Below, piece by piece: positions 1 through 7,408 of a DNA stretch of 64,000 nucleotides; position 1 is the stretch's first letter, and each line of letters starts with the position of its first letter. Under the pieces are notes generated by a model, which saw only the letters and a list, made by a program, of their open reading frames with translations, had not been told where the DNA came from and made no database searches. The stretch comes from Demequina capsici. GTDB lineage: Bacteria > Actinomycetota > Actinomycetes > Actinomycetales > Demequinaceae. The position numbers and the translations under genes are program-made. Location: contig NZ_CP134880.1 of the NCBI RefSeq assembly GCF_032102965.1, forward strand, positions 372,001 through 436,000, given 5' to 3'.

Positions 1-46
1 TCGCCACAGCCGCAGGATGCCACAGTGGGCGCGGTAGCCTCTGAGC

Positions 47-691
47 ATGTCGACGACGACGCCGGCCCCGCGTTGGGCGCCCTTGACGGTCGAGCAGGTC
101 GCGGGCCTGCTCGGTGCTGCCGACGCTCGCTGGTGGCTCTCGGGCGGGGCTGCGCTCGACCGCTGGCTCGGCGCCCCGATCCGCGAGCGCGAGAACATCG
201 ACGTGAGCACGATCCCGAGCGACCTCGACACGGTCCTGGCCGCGCTGCCGCCGACGTTCAGCGCGTGGGTCCCGGACGGCACAGCGCTGATCCCGATCGC
301 GGACGCCGCGGAGGACGCCGAGCTGCAGCCGGTCCTGATCCATGACGACGACGCGGACGCCTGGGTGCTGCGGGTCAACGTGGAGGACGGCTCGCGTCGG
401 GCCTGGATGTACCGCAGGGATGCACGTCTCCAGCTCCCGTGGGAGCAGGTCGTCCTGGATGTGGACGGTGTGCCGACGGGTGCGCCGGAGGTGCAGCTGC
501 TGTGGAAGTGCTTCAGTCCTCGTCCTGAGGACGACGCGGACAAGGACGCCGTCGTCCCCCGCCTGTCCGACGAGGCGCGGGCGTGGTGGGAACAGCAGCT
601 GCTGCGGATTCACCCGCACTCGTCGTGGACGATCCCGGTGCGCAGCCCCATGTTCCCGGCGCGACCGAGCTGGAACCGTCCCGCCCGCTGA
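47..691 (+). CDS. nucleotidyltransferase-like protein, possibly inactive
   Basis: A 214-residue protein. Its N-terminal part contains LSGGAALDRWLG followed by RENIDV, the layout of small nucleotidyltransferases related to aminoglycoside ANT enzymes (glycine pair, then an acidic metal-binding motif before a beta strand). In that family the motif is usually two acids flanking a hydrophobic residue (D-x-D/E); here the first position appears to be Asn (E-N-I-D), so catalysis may be lost or altered. The C-terminal half is Trp-rich and matches no domain I recognise. It stands alone and converges on the lysR gene, with 22 bases between them. The start is the first ATG; no strong ribosome-binding site is visible. 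Family assignment is moderate; the substrate is unknown. Confidence 0.6.
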   Translation: MSTTTPAPRWAPLTVEQVAGLLGAADARWWLSGGAALDRWLGAPIRERENIDVSTIPSDLDTVLAALPPTFSAWVPDGTALIPIADAAEDAELQPVLIHDDDADAWVLRVNVEDGSRRAWMYRRDARLQLPWEQVVLDVDGVPTGAPEVQLLWKCFSPRPEDDADKDAVVPRLSDEARAWWEQQLLRIHPHSSWTIPVRSPMFPARPSWNRPAR

Positions 692-713
692 GCCTCGTCG
701 TCGGTGAGGGCGG

Positions 714-1631
714 TCAGCGCTGTGCGTCGTCGGTGAACTCGCCGCTGGCGACGGCGTGCAGCACGAGGCGCCGGAACCACCGCTGGGCGGGTGACAGGTT
801 CATCTCGCGGCGGGTGTAGAGGGCGACAGGCGAGCTGGTGCCCGGCCACGGCAGGTCGGCGGTCTGCAGATCGGGGAACCAGCCGCAGAACACGTCGGCG
901 ACGTGGCGCGGCAGGAGCGCGACCAGGTCCGTCGAGACGAGCACGGCTGGCACCGTCGAGTGCTCCTCGACGGTGAGTGCCACCTGCGGGACGAGGCCGT
1001 GCTCCACGAGTGCCTGCTTGGGGAACACGTGGCCGCCGCGGGCGGACACCCGGATGAAGCGTCGTCCCTGGAACATGTCCGGCGCCGTGGGCGGGAGGGG
1101 GTGGGTGCGCGACGTGAGCGCGACGTACTCGACGCCTCGTACCGGTGTGCGCCACAGCCGCGCGGAGTCCATGACGGACACGGTGAGCGCCACGTCGATC
1201 ACGCCGCGCACCAGCTCCTCCTCGGCGACGTCGGCGTCGAGGCGCTTGACCACCAGGTGAGGAGAGGCGTGCAGGCGCGTGAGCGACGCCATGATCGGCG
1301 GCAGGAAGGTCTGCTCGCCGATCGAGGTGAGTCCCAGGACCAGCTCGCCGTCGAAGCCTGCCGGGTCGAAGTCCGCGCGGTCGGTGACGGTCGCGTCGAT
1401 CTGCGCGAGCGCTTCATGAAGCGGGCCGAACAGCTGCGTGGCGCGGGGCGTGGGCACCATGACGTGACCCTCGCGGCGGAACAGGTCGTCTCCGAACCGC
1501 TTGCGCAGGCGCGCGAGGGTGTAGCTGACGGTGGGCTGGGTGACGTGCAGGCGGTCGGCGGTGCCGGTGAGGCTGCGCATCTCGTAGAGCACGACGAACG
1601 TGCGGAGCTGGTTGAGATCTGCCAGTGCCAT
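714..1631 (-). CDS. LysR-family regulator, probable activator of the lig operon
   Basis: A 305-residue LysR-type regulator. Residues 5-65 form the winged helix-turn-helix (DLNQLRTFVVLYE, then VTQPTVSYTLARLRKRF), followed by a linker helix and a substrate-binding-like effector domain, the normal length and order for the family. It is divergent from the protocatechuate-cleavage operon across a gap of about 105 bases that holds a dyad suited to LysR binding. In Sphingobium the comparable lig genes are controlled by the LysR-type protein LigR, so regulation of ligI-ligAB-ligC with a pathway intermediate as inducer is the likely role. That role is inferred from position. The ATG is preceded only by a weak GAGAGA. 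Confidence 0.9.
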   Translation of the reverse strand: MALADLNQLRTFVVLYEMRSLTGTADRLHVTQPTVSYTLARLRKRFGDDLFRREGHVMVPTPRATQLFGPLHEALAQIDATVTDRADFDPAGFDGELVLGLTSIGEQTFLPPIMASLTRLHASPHLVVKRLDADVAEEELVRGVIDVALTVSVMDSARLWRTPVRGVEYVALTSRTHPLPPTAPDMFQGRRFIRVSARGGHVFPKQALVEHGLVPQVALTVEEHSTVPAVLVSTDLVALLPRHVADVFCGWFPDLQTADLPWPGTSSPVALYTRREMNLSPAQRWFRRLVLHAVASGEFTDDAQR

Positions 1632-1633
1632 GC

Positions 1634-1670
1634 ATCGATTCTCTCTATGCGGCGTTGCTGTCGAATCTAT
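1634..1670. promoter_or_regulatory. candidate LysR-type operator between lysR and ligI
   Basis: Two half sites, ATCGATTC (1634-1641) and GAATCTAT (1663-1670), form an inverted repeat with one mismatch, separated by 21 bases. The dyad ends at the -35 box of the lig promoter and begins next to the lysR start codon. This is where an autoregulating LysR activator would be expected to bind. Inferred from symmetry and position. Confidence 0.45.
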
Positions 1671-1700
1671 TGGACCACAGTCGTAGGGCGTGCCTATAGT
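1670..1700 (+). promoter_or_regulatory. promoter of the lig operon
   Basis: TTGGAC (1670-1675) and TATAGT (1695-1700) are 19 bases apart, a recognisable sigma-70-type promoter with a long spacer typical of activator-dependent promoters. Transcription would begin near 1706. That removes the upstream AGGAG (1702-1706) from the mRNA and favours the GTG at 1737, preceded by AAGGA at 1724-1728, as the ligI start. Confidence 0.5.
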
Positions 1701-1736
1701 CAGGAGCGAGAACTGCTAGTGACAAGGACGCCACTC

Positions 1737-2729
1737 GTGATCACCGATACCCCCGGTCGTGACACGCCTGCCGCTCAGGCCGACGCCACTGCGACGACCC
1801 ACGGCCAGACGACAGGCGGCTTCGACAAGACGCCGGGTTGGCTCGACTGGTACGACGGCCCCACCGCGCCCACCTTCCGCCTCCCGGACGGCGCGGTCGA
1901 CGCGCATTGCCACGTGTTCGGTCCCGGCGGGCAGTTCCCCTTCGCCCCGGAGCGCAAGTACACCCCGTGCGACGCGTCGGCCGAGCAGCTGTTCGCTCTG
2001 CGTGACCACCTGGGCTTCGCTCGCAACGTGATAGTCCAGGCGACGTGCCACGGCGCTGACAACCGGGCTCTCGTCGACGCCCTGAACCGCAGCGAGGGTC
2101 GGGCGCGCGGCGTGGCCACCGTGCGGCGCGACGTCACGGACGCGCAGCTCGCCGAGCTCCACGCCGCAGGCGTGCGGGGGGTGCGCTTCAACTTCGTGAA
2201 GCGTCTCGTCGACCGTGTGCCCACCGACTCGCTCAAGGAGACCGTCGAGAGGATCGCCCCGCTCGGCTGGCACGTCGTCATCTACTTCGAGGCCGAGGAC
2301 CTGCCCGACCTCTACGACTTCTTCTCCAGCATCCCGACCGACGTCGTCGTCGACCACATGGGACGGCCCGACGTGACGAAGGACCCCGACGGGCCGGAGT
2401 TCGGCCTATTCCTCCGCTTCATGCGCGAGAACCCGAACGTGTGGACCAAGGTGACGTGCCCTGAGCGGCTCTCCGTCACGGGCCCGCGCGCTCTCGACGG
2501 CGAGCAGCACGCCTACACGGATGTGGTGCCGTTCGCCCGACGTGTCGTCGAGGAGTTCCCCGACCGCGTGCTGTGGGGCACCGACTGGCCCCACCCGAAC
2601 CTCAAGGACCACATGCCCGACGACGGGCTGCTGGTCGACCACATCCCCCGGATCGCCACGACGCCCGACCTGCAGCACCGGCTGCTCGTCGACAATCCCC
2701 AGCGCCTGTACTGGCCGGAAGGAGCATGA
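1737..2729 (+). CDS. ligI: 2-pyrone-4,6-dicarboxylate hydrolase (LigI-like)
   Basis: An amidohydrolase of the LigI group, about 330 residues. It hydrolyses the lactone 2-pyrone-4,6-dicarboxylate to 4-oxalomesaconate in the protocatechuate 4,5-cleavage pathway. The N-terminal metal motif VDAHCHVFGPG, the VVDHMGRP strand and the late LWGTDWPHPN segment with its catalytic Asp are all present. The downstream order (dioxygenase, CHMS dehydrogenase) supports LigI over other amidohydrolases. The reading frame stays open far upstream. GTG 1737 was chosen because AAGGA sits 8 bases before it and the predicted transcript begins near 1706; GTG 1719 is the alternative. The N-terminal 35 residues are a loose Thr/Ala-rich extension. 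It ends one base before ligAB. Confidence 0.88.
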   Translation: MITDTPGRDTPAAQADATATTHGQTTGGFDKTPGWLDWYDGPTAPTFRLPDGAVDAHCHVFGPGGQFPFAPERKYTPCDASAEQLFALRDHLGFARNVIVQATCHGADNRALVDALNRSEGRARGVATVRRDVTDAQLAELHAAGVRGVRFNFVKRLVDRVPTDSLKETVERIAPLGWHVVIYFEAEDLPDLYDFFSSIPTDVVVDHMGRPDVTKDPDGPEFGLFLRFMRENPNVWTKVTCPERLSVTGPRALDGEQHAYTDVVPFARRVVEEFPDRVLWGTDWPHPNLKDHMPDDGLLVDHIPRIATTPDLQHRLLVDNPQRLYWPEGA

Positions 2730-2730
2730 C

Positions 2731-4110
2731 ATGGTTCTCGACAAGCCCTACAAGAACATCCCCGGCACGATCATCTTCGATGCCGAGCAGGCCCGGAAGG
2801 GCTACCACCTCAACCAGTTCTCCATGTCGTTGATGAAGCCGGAGAACCGTGAGCGCTACCTGGCCGACCGCGCCGCCTACGTGGACGAGTGGCCGCTGAC
2901 GCCCGCGCAGAGGCAGGCCGTGCTCGACCTGGACCTCAACGCGATGATGGCCGAGGGCGGCAACATCTACTTCCTGTCCAAGATCGGCGCCACGCACGGC
3001 ATGAGCTTCCAGCAGATGGCCGGCTCCATGACGGGCATGAGCGAGGCCGCGTACCGCGACATGATGGTCGGCGGCGGCCGTCGGCCCGAGGGCGTGCGCC
3101 TCAAGGACCTGGACGGCTGGGAGCCCCCGTCGAACGAGAAGGCCACGACGATGCGACCGGACGCCCCGGCCGTCTACACCTCGGCCCTGTTCACCTCACA
3201 CGTGCCCGCGATCGGCGCCGCGATGGACATGGGCAAGACCGAGGAGCCGTACTGGAAGAAGATGTTCGCCGGCTACGAGTGGACCCGCCGATGGGCCAAG
3301 GAGAACACGCCCGACGTGATCATCCTGGTCTACAACGACCACGCCACCGCGTTCGACTCGAACATCATCCCGACGTTCGTGCTGGGCACGGGTGCGTACT
3401 ATCCGGTCGCCGACGAGGGCTACGGGCCGCGCCCCGTGCCGGATGTGCACGGCCACCCGGAGCTCGCCGCGCATATCGCGCAGTCCGTGATCCAGGACGA
3501 CTTCGACCTCACCCTGGTCAACGAGATGGTCGTCGACCACGGGCTCACCGTGCCGCTGTCGCTCGTGTTCGGCGACGTGGACGAGTGGCCGTGCAAGATC
3601 ATCCCGCTGCCCGTCAACGTGGTGCAGTACCCGGTGCCGTCGGGTCGTCGCTGCTACGAGCTGGGCAAGGCGATCCGCCGCGCGCTGGACAAGTGGGACG
3701 GCGAGCCGCTGAACGTGCAGATCTGGGGCACCGGCGGCATGAGCCACCAGCTCCAGGGTCCGCGCGCCGGCCTGATCAACGAGGAATGGGACAACGCGTT
3801 CCTGGACCACCTCATCGCCGACCCGCTGGGGCTGACGGAGTGGCCGCACATGGAGTACGTGGACGAGGCCGGGTCCGAGGGCATCGAGCTGGTGGACTGG
3901 CTGATCGCCCGCGGAGCGATGGACGACCAGTTCGAGGGCGGCGCGCCGACGGTGGACCACCGCTTCTATCACGTGCCCGCCTCCAACACGGCGGTCGGTC
4001 ACCTGGTGCTGAGCAACCCGGTCCGCCCCGGCGACGCCCAGGCCGTGGCGGCGGGGCAGACTGAGGGCGCGCAGGCGAACGATCCCGCGCAGGAGGTGGT
4101 GCACGCGTGA
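2731..4110 (+). CDS. ligAB: protocatechuate 4,5-dioxygenase, fused alpha and beta subunits
   Basis: A 459-residue extradiol dioxygenase in which the small LigA-like domain (about residues 1-140) and the LigB-like catalytic domain (about 150-459) form one chain. It opens the protocatechuate ring between C4 and C5 to 4-carboxy-2-hydroxymuconate semialdehyde. Iron ligands can be placed by LigB spacing: His157 in TSHVP, His204 in YNDHATAF and Glu386 in SEGIEL. The catalytic His339 lies in GGMSHQ, exactly 47 residues before Glu386, as in LigB. In Sphingobium LigA and LigB are separate; fused forms are known, for example in gallate dioxygenases, so gallate or a methylated gallate is an alternative substrate. 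GGAAGGAGC precedes the ATG; the stop overlaps the ligC GTG. Confidence 0.9.
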   Translation: MVLDKPYKNIPGTIIFDAEQARKGYHLNQFSMSLMKPENRERYLADRAAYVDEWPLTPAQRQAVLDLDLNAMMAEGGNIYFLSKIGATHGMSFQQMAGSMTGMSEAAYRDMMVGGGRRPEGVRLKDLDGWEPPSNEKATTMRPDAPAVYTSALFTSHVPAIGAAMDMGKTEEPYWKKMFAGYEWTRRWAKENTPDVIILVYNDHATAFDSNIIPTFVLGTGAYYPVADEGYGPRPVPDVHGHPELAAHIAQSVIQDDFDLTLVNEMVVDHGLTVPLSLVFGDVDEWPCKIIPLPVNVVQYPVPSGRRCYELGKAIRRALDKWDGEPLNVQIWGTGGMSHQLQGPRAGLINEEWDNAFLDHLIADPLGLTEWPHMEYVDEAGSEGIELVDWLIARGAMDDQFEGGAPTVDHRFYHVPASNTAVGHLVLSNPVRPGDAQAVAAGQTEGAQANDPAQEVVHA

Positions 4111-5063
4111 CGAGCGACAGGACACGGATCGCCGTCGTCGGCGCTGCAGGCGCCTTCGGACGCAAGCATCTCGACGGCCTCATGAACATCCCCGACGCCG
4201 AGGTCACGGTGGTCAGCGGCACCAGACCCGAGCCGACGCAGGCGGTGGCCGACAAGTACGGGGTGCCGGCGGCCGTCGTCGGCCTCGAGGAGGTCCTGAC
4301 CAGGGACGATGTCGATGCCGTCATCCTCGCGACCCCCACCGGACTCCACGCGAGCCAGCTGCAGGCGGCGCTCGAGGCAGGCAAGCACGTGCAGGTGGAG
4401 ATCCCGCTGGCGGACTCCTTCGCCGATGCCCAGGCGGCGCTCGCCGTCGCCGAGGCATCCGACCTGGTGTCGATGGTGGGACACACGCGTCGGTTCAACC
4501 CATCGCACCAGTGGGTGCACCAGCGGATCGCCGCCGGCGAGCTCGGCGTCCAGCAGATGGACGTGCAGACGTACTTCTTCCGACGCACGAACACGAACGC
4601 CAAGGGCGAGCCGCGCTCGTGGACGGACCACCTGCTGTGGCATCACGCCGCGCACACGGTGGACCTGTTCGCCCACCAGGCGGGCCGCATCGTCCAGGCC
4701 AACGCCATCCAGGGCCCGATCCACCCTGCGCTGGGCATCGCCATGGACATGTCGGTCCAGCTCAAGGCGGAGTCGGGCGCGATCTGCACCCTGTCCCTGT
4801 CGTTCAACAACGAGGGTCCGTTCGGCACGTTCTTCCGCTACATCGGCGACACCGGCACCTACATCGCCCGGTACGACGACCTGGTGGATGGCAACGAGCA
4901 GCCCATCGACGTCTCGCATGTCGCGGTGAGCATGAACGGCATCGAGCTGCAGGACCGCGAGTTTCTCGCGGCGATCCGCGAGGGCCGCGAGCCTCAGTCC
5001 TCCGTGGCCCAGGTGTTCGACTGCTACCGGGTGCTCGGCGAGCTGGAGGAGCAGCTCGCGTGA
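4107..5063 (+). CDS. ligC: 4-carboxy-2-hydroxymuconate-6-semialdehyde dehydrogenase (LigC-like)
   Basis: A 318-residue Gfo/Idh/MocA-type oxidoreductase. It should oxidise the ring-cleavage product (hemiacetal form) to 2-pyrone-4,6-dicarboxylate with NAD(P), providing the substrate of LigI. The N-terminal Rossmann fold shows IAVVGAAGAFGRKH; VEIPLADS stands where many relatives have EKP, as in LigC proteins. The substrate domain carries WTDHLLWHHAAHTVDL with paired His residues. Length matches LigC. It begins with a GTG overlapping the ligAB stop by four bases (GTGA), so the two are translationally coupled. The reductase downstream overlaps in the same way. Confidence 0.88.
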   Translation: MTSDRTRIAVVGAAGAFGRKHLDGLMNIPDAEVTVVSGTRPEPTQAVADKYGVPAAVVGLEEVLTRDDVDAVILATPTGLHASQLQAALEAGKHVQVEIPLADSFADAQAALAVAEASDLVSMVGHTRRFNPSHQWVHQRIAAGELGVQQMDVQTYFFRRTNTNAKGEPRSWTDHLLWHHAAHTVDLFAHQAGRIVQANAIQGPIHPALGIAMDMSVQLKAESGAICTLSLSFNNEGPFGTFFRYIGDTGTYIARYDDLVDGNEQPIDVSHVAVSMNGIELQDREFLAAIREGREPQSSVAQVFDCYRVLGELEEQLA

Positions 5064-6076
5064 CGTCTTCCGCGATGACGCTGCCGCGGATCGGTCTCGG
5101 CTGCATGTCGCTCAGCCACGCCTACGGCGTCGCGCCTCCTCCGGAGCAGGGTGAGCGGATGCTCCGAGAGGCTCTCGACGCCGGCGTGCGGCTGCTCGAC
5201 ACCGCCACGCTCTACGGCGGCGGGCGCAACGAGGAGCTCGTGGGTCGCGCCCTCAAGGGCCGCCGCGACCAGGTGGTGCTCGCCTCCAAGGGCGGCATGG
5301 CGATGGTCGACGGCGTGCGCACCATCGACGGGCGGCCCGAGACCCTGCGCGCGCAGGTCGACGCCTCGCTGACGCGGCTCGAGGTCGAGCGTATCGACCT
5401 GTACTACCTGCACCGCTGGGACCGGAACGTGCCGATCGGGGAGAGCGTCGGCGCGCTCGCGGAGGCGGTCGATGCCGGCAAGATCGGTGCGATCGGCCTG
5501 TCCGAGGTCTCGGTGGTCCGGCTTCGCGAGGCGCTGGAGGTGGCGCCCATCGCCGCCGTCCAGAACGAGTACTCGCTGTGGAGCCGCAACCCCGAGCTCG
5601 GCATGGTCGACGCGACCCGCGAGGCCGGTGTCGCGCTCGTCGCGTTCTCCCCGGTGGCCCGCGGCTTCCTGGCCGATGCGATCGCCGACCCCGACGCGCT
5701 CGCGCCGCAGGACATCCGTCGTCCGATGCCACGCTTCCAGCCCGACCACTGGCCCGCGAACGCGGCGCTGCTGCCCGCGTGGCGCGCGCTCGCGGCAGAA
5801 GCGGGGTGCACGCCCGCGCAGCTCGCTCTCGCGTGGGTGCTCTCGCGTGGCTCTCATGTCACGGCGATACCAGGGACGACGAACATCGCTCACCTGCGCG
5901 AGGACATGGCTGCGCTGCACATGACCGTCGACCTCGCGGTGCTCGCCCGAGCCGGCGAGCTGATCGACACCGCCACCGTGTCCGGGCCGCGCTACGCCGC
6001 GCAGCAGTCGGCGGAGGTGGATGCGGAGTCGTTCGACGACGACGCTCGCGGTCGCAGGCGCCCTGGCGGGTCCTGA
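5060..6076 (+). CDS. aldo/keto reductase, last gene of the lig operon
   Basis: A 338-residue aldo/keto reductase. The family signature appears as GLGCMSLSHAYG, LLDTATLYGGGRNEELVG (catalytic Asp and Tyr), then LASKGG (catalytic Lys) and YYLHRWD (catalytic His). The closest recognisable relatives are general NADPH-dependent reductases of the IolS/YajO/pyridoxal-reductase type. It overlaps the ligC stop by four bases, so it belongs to the operon, yet no aldo/keto reductase step is known to me in the 4,5-cleavage pathway. It may act on an upstream aromatic aldehyde or ketone or detoxify semialdehyde. The last 25 residues are a charged tail. An in-frame ATG lies five codons in. Confidence 0.8.
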   Translation: MTSSAMTLPRIGLGCMSLSHAYGVAPPPEQGERMLREALDAGVRLLDTATLYGGGRNEELVGRALKGRRDQVVLASKGGMAMVDGVRTIDGRPETLRAQVDASLTRLEVERIDLYYLHRWDRNVPIGESVGALAEAVDAGKIGAIGLSEVSVVRLREALEVAPIAAVQNEYSLWSRNPELGMVDATREAGVALVAFSPVARGFLADAIADPDALAPQDIRRPMPRFQPDHWPANAALLPAWRALAAEAGCTPAQLALAWVLSRGSHVTAIPGTTNIAHLREDMAALHMTVDLAVLARAGELIDTATVSGPRYAAQQSAEVDAESFDDDARGRRRPGGS

Positions 6077-6109
6077 CGGTCGGAATGTGCGCTCGGGCTA
6101 CTGTGAACC

Positions 6110-7174
6110 ATGGCACCGGAGTCCCCGCTCGTCGCCGTGTCGCAGTCGCTGACGCGCACGTTCCGCACGTTCGCCGCGACCCTTCACCCGGACGGCTACC
6201 ACGGCGCCTACCAAGGAGACGCGGGCTTCTTCGAGGGCTGGTACGTCAAGCTCGTGTCCGCTGACCGCAGCGCGCGAATCGCCGTCATCCCCGGCATCTT
6301 CAAGGGTGCGGACGGCGGCCCTGATGAGGCGTTCGTGCAGGTGCTCGACGGCACCACGGGCGACTCCTGGTACGAGGTCTTCGCCACGTCGGCGTTCTCT
6401 GCGGACTCCAGGGATTTCGATGTGCGGGTGGGCCCGAACACGTTCGGCGCGCGCGGGATCGCGGTGGACCTGGCCGAGTCGAGGCTGCGCGGCGACGTCC
6501 GTTTCACCACGCCCCTGGATCCGTGGCCTGTCACGCTGACGTCGCCGGGAGTCATGGGCCGCTACGCGTGGGTGCCGGTGATGGAGTGCTATCACGGGCT
6601 CGTGTCCTTCGGGCATGCCTTGGAGGGCACGCTGACGCTCGGCGACCGCGAGCTGAGCTTCGACGGAGGGCGCGGCTACCTGGAGAAGGATTGGGGCAGG
6701 GCGTTCCCGTCGGCCTACGTGTGGATGCAGACCAACCACTTCTCGGTGCCGGGCGTGAGCCTGTCCGCGTCGATCGCAGCCATACCGTGGGGTCGCACCC
6801 GCTTCCGCGGGTTCATCGTCGGGCTGCGCATGCCCGGTGAGGGTGATGGCGATCTGCACCGGTTCGCCACCTACACGGGCGCACGCACCGCGTCGCTCGA
6901 GATCGACGACGTCGAGGTCAGGTGGACCATGCGCGCTCGCTCCGGTGCGGTGCTGCGCCTTCGTGCCGAGCGTCGTCGGGGCGGACTGCTTCACGCGCCG
7001 GTGCGCACGAGCATGCATCGCCGGGTGGAGGAGACCCTCGACGCGCGTGTCCACGTGGAGCTGCGGGGGTCCGACGGTCGTGTGCTCTTCGAGGACACCG
7101 GCGAGGCGGCGGGGCTGGAGGTCCATGGCGACCATGGCGGCCTGGTCGCGATGCCAGGTCGCGGGGTCCGCTAG
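6110..7174 (+). CDS. tocopherol cyclase-like family protein
   Basis: A 354-residue protein with the signature segments of the tocopherol cyclase family (Pfam Tocopherol_cycl): HGAYQGDAGFFEGWYVKL near the N-terminus and GRGYLEKDWGRAFPSAYVW in the middle, the latter holding the conserved E-K-D-W-G. Plant and cyanobacterial members close the chromanol ring of vitamin E, but actinobacteria do not make tocopherol. Bacterial homologues of this size are of unknown function; some resemble lipocalin-like carotenoid or quinone modifying enzymes. No signal peptide or membrane segment is visible. It starts 33 bases after the aldo/keto reductase and could be read from the same transcript. Family call good; function unknown. 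Confidence 0.7.
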   Translation: MAPESPLVAVSQSLTRTFRTFAATLHPDGYHGAYQGDAGFFEGWYVKLVSADRSARIAVIPGIFKGADGGPDEAFVQVLDGTTGDSWYEVFATSAFSADSRDFDVRVGPNTFGARGIAVDLAESRLRGDVRFTTPLDPWPVTLTSPGVMGRYAWVPVMECYHGLVSFGHALEGTLTLGDRELSFDGGRGYLEKDWGRAFPSAYVWMQTNHFSVPGVSLSASIAAIPWGRTRFRGFIVGLRMPGEGDGDLHRFATYTGARTASLEIDDVEVRWTMRARSGAVLRLRAERRRGGLLHAPVRTSMHRRVEETLDARVHVELRGSDGRVLFEDTGEAAGLEVHGDHGGLVAMPGRGVR

Positions 7175-7176
7175 GG

Positions 7177-7241
7177 CTTCCGCACCGCGCGCCGCCCGGG
7201 CGTGTCGCGCGTGAGCGCCTCGCCCGAGACCCGTGCGGAAG
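7177..7241 (+). terminator. possible terminator after the tocopherol-cyclase-like gene
   Basis: CTTCCGCAC (7177-7185) and GTGCGGAAG (7233-7241) are perfect 9-base complementary arms around a GC-rich loop that can itself fold. It begins two bases after the stop codon. No T-run follows, so it may instead be an mRNA 3' stabiliser. Confidence 0.35.
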
Positions 7242-7314
7242 TGCGATTCTCCGCCGATAACACCGCGGAAATCTAGCAGAAATCGGGACAAAACACTCTG
7301 ACCCGTGCTTCAAG

Positions 7315-7330
7315 TGTGGCGTATATCACA
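7315..7330. promoter_or_regulatory. CRP/GlxR-like site upstream of the giant surface protein
   Basis: TGTGGCGTATATCACA matches the CRP/GlxR consensus TGTGA-N6-TCACA with one mismatch. It lies 79 bases before the start codon of the large surface protein. Similar sites are at 25321 and 27697, with a weaker one at 23870. Confidence 0.5.
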
Positions 7331-7408
7331 CGGCGGGCGTAGCGTGCGAAACAGGTCGTACGCACGATGGGGTGCCGGGGGAGGCGCTCCGCTGAGGGAG
7401 TGATGATC

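Noticed and set aside
903..1736. Long in-frame upstream extension of ligI.
   Set aside because: It runs antisense through the lysR gene, and a promoter and operator lie inside it.
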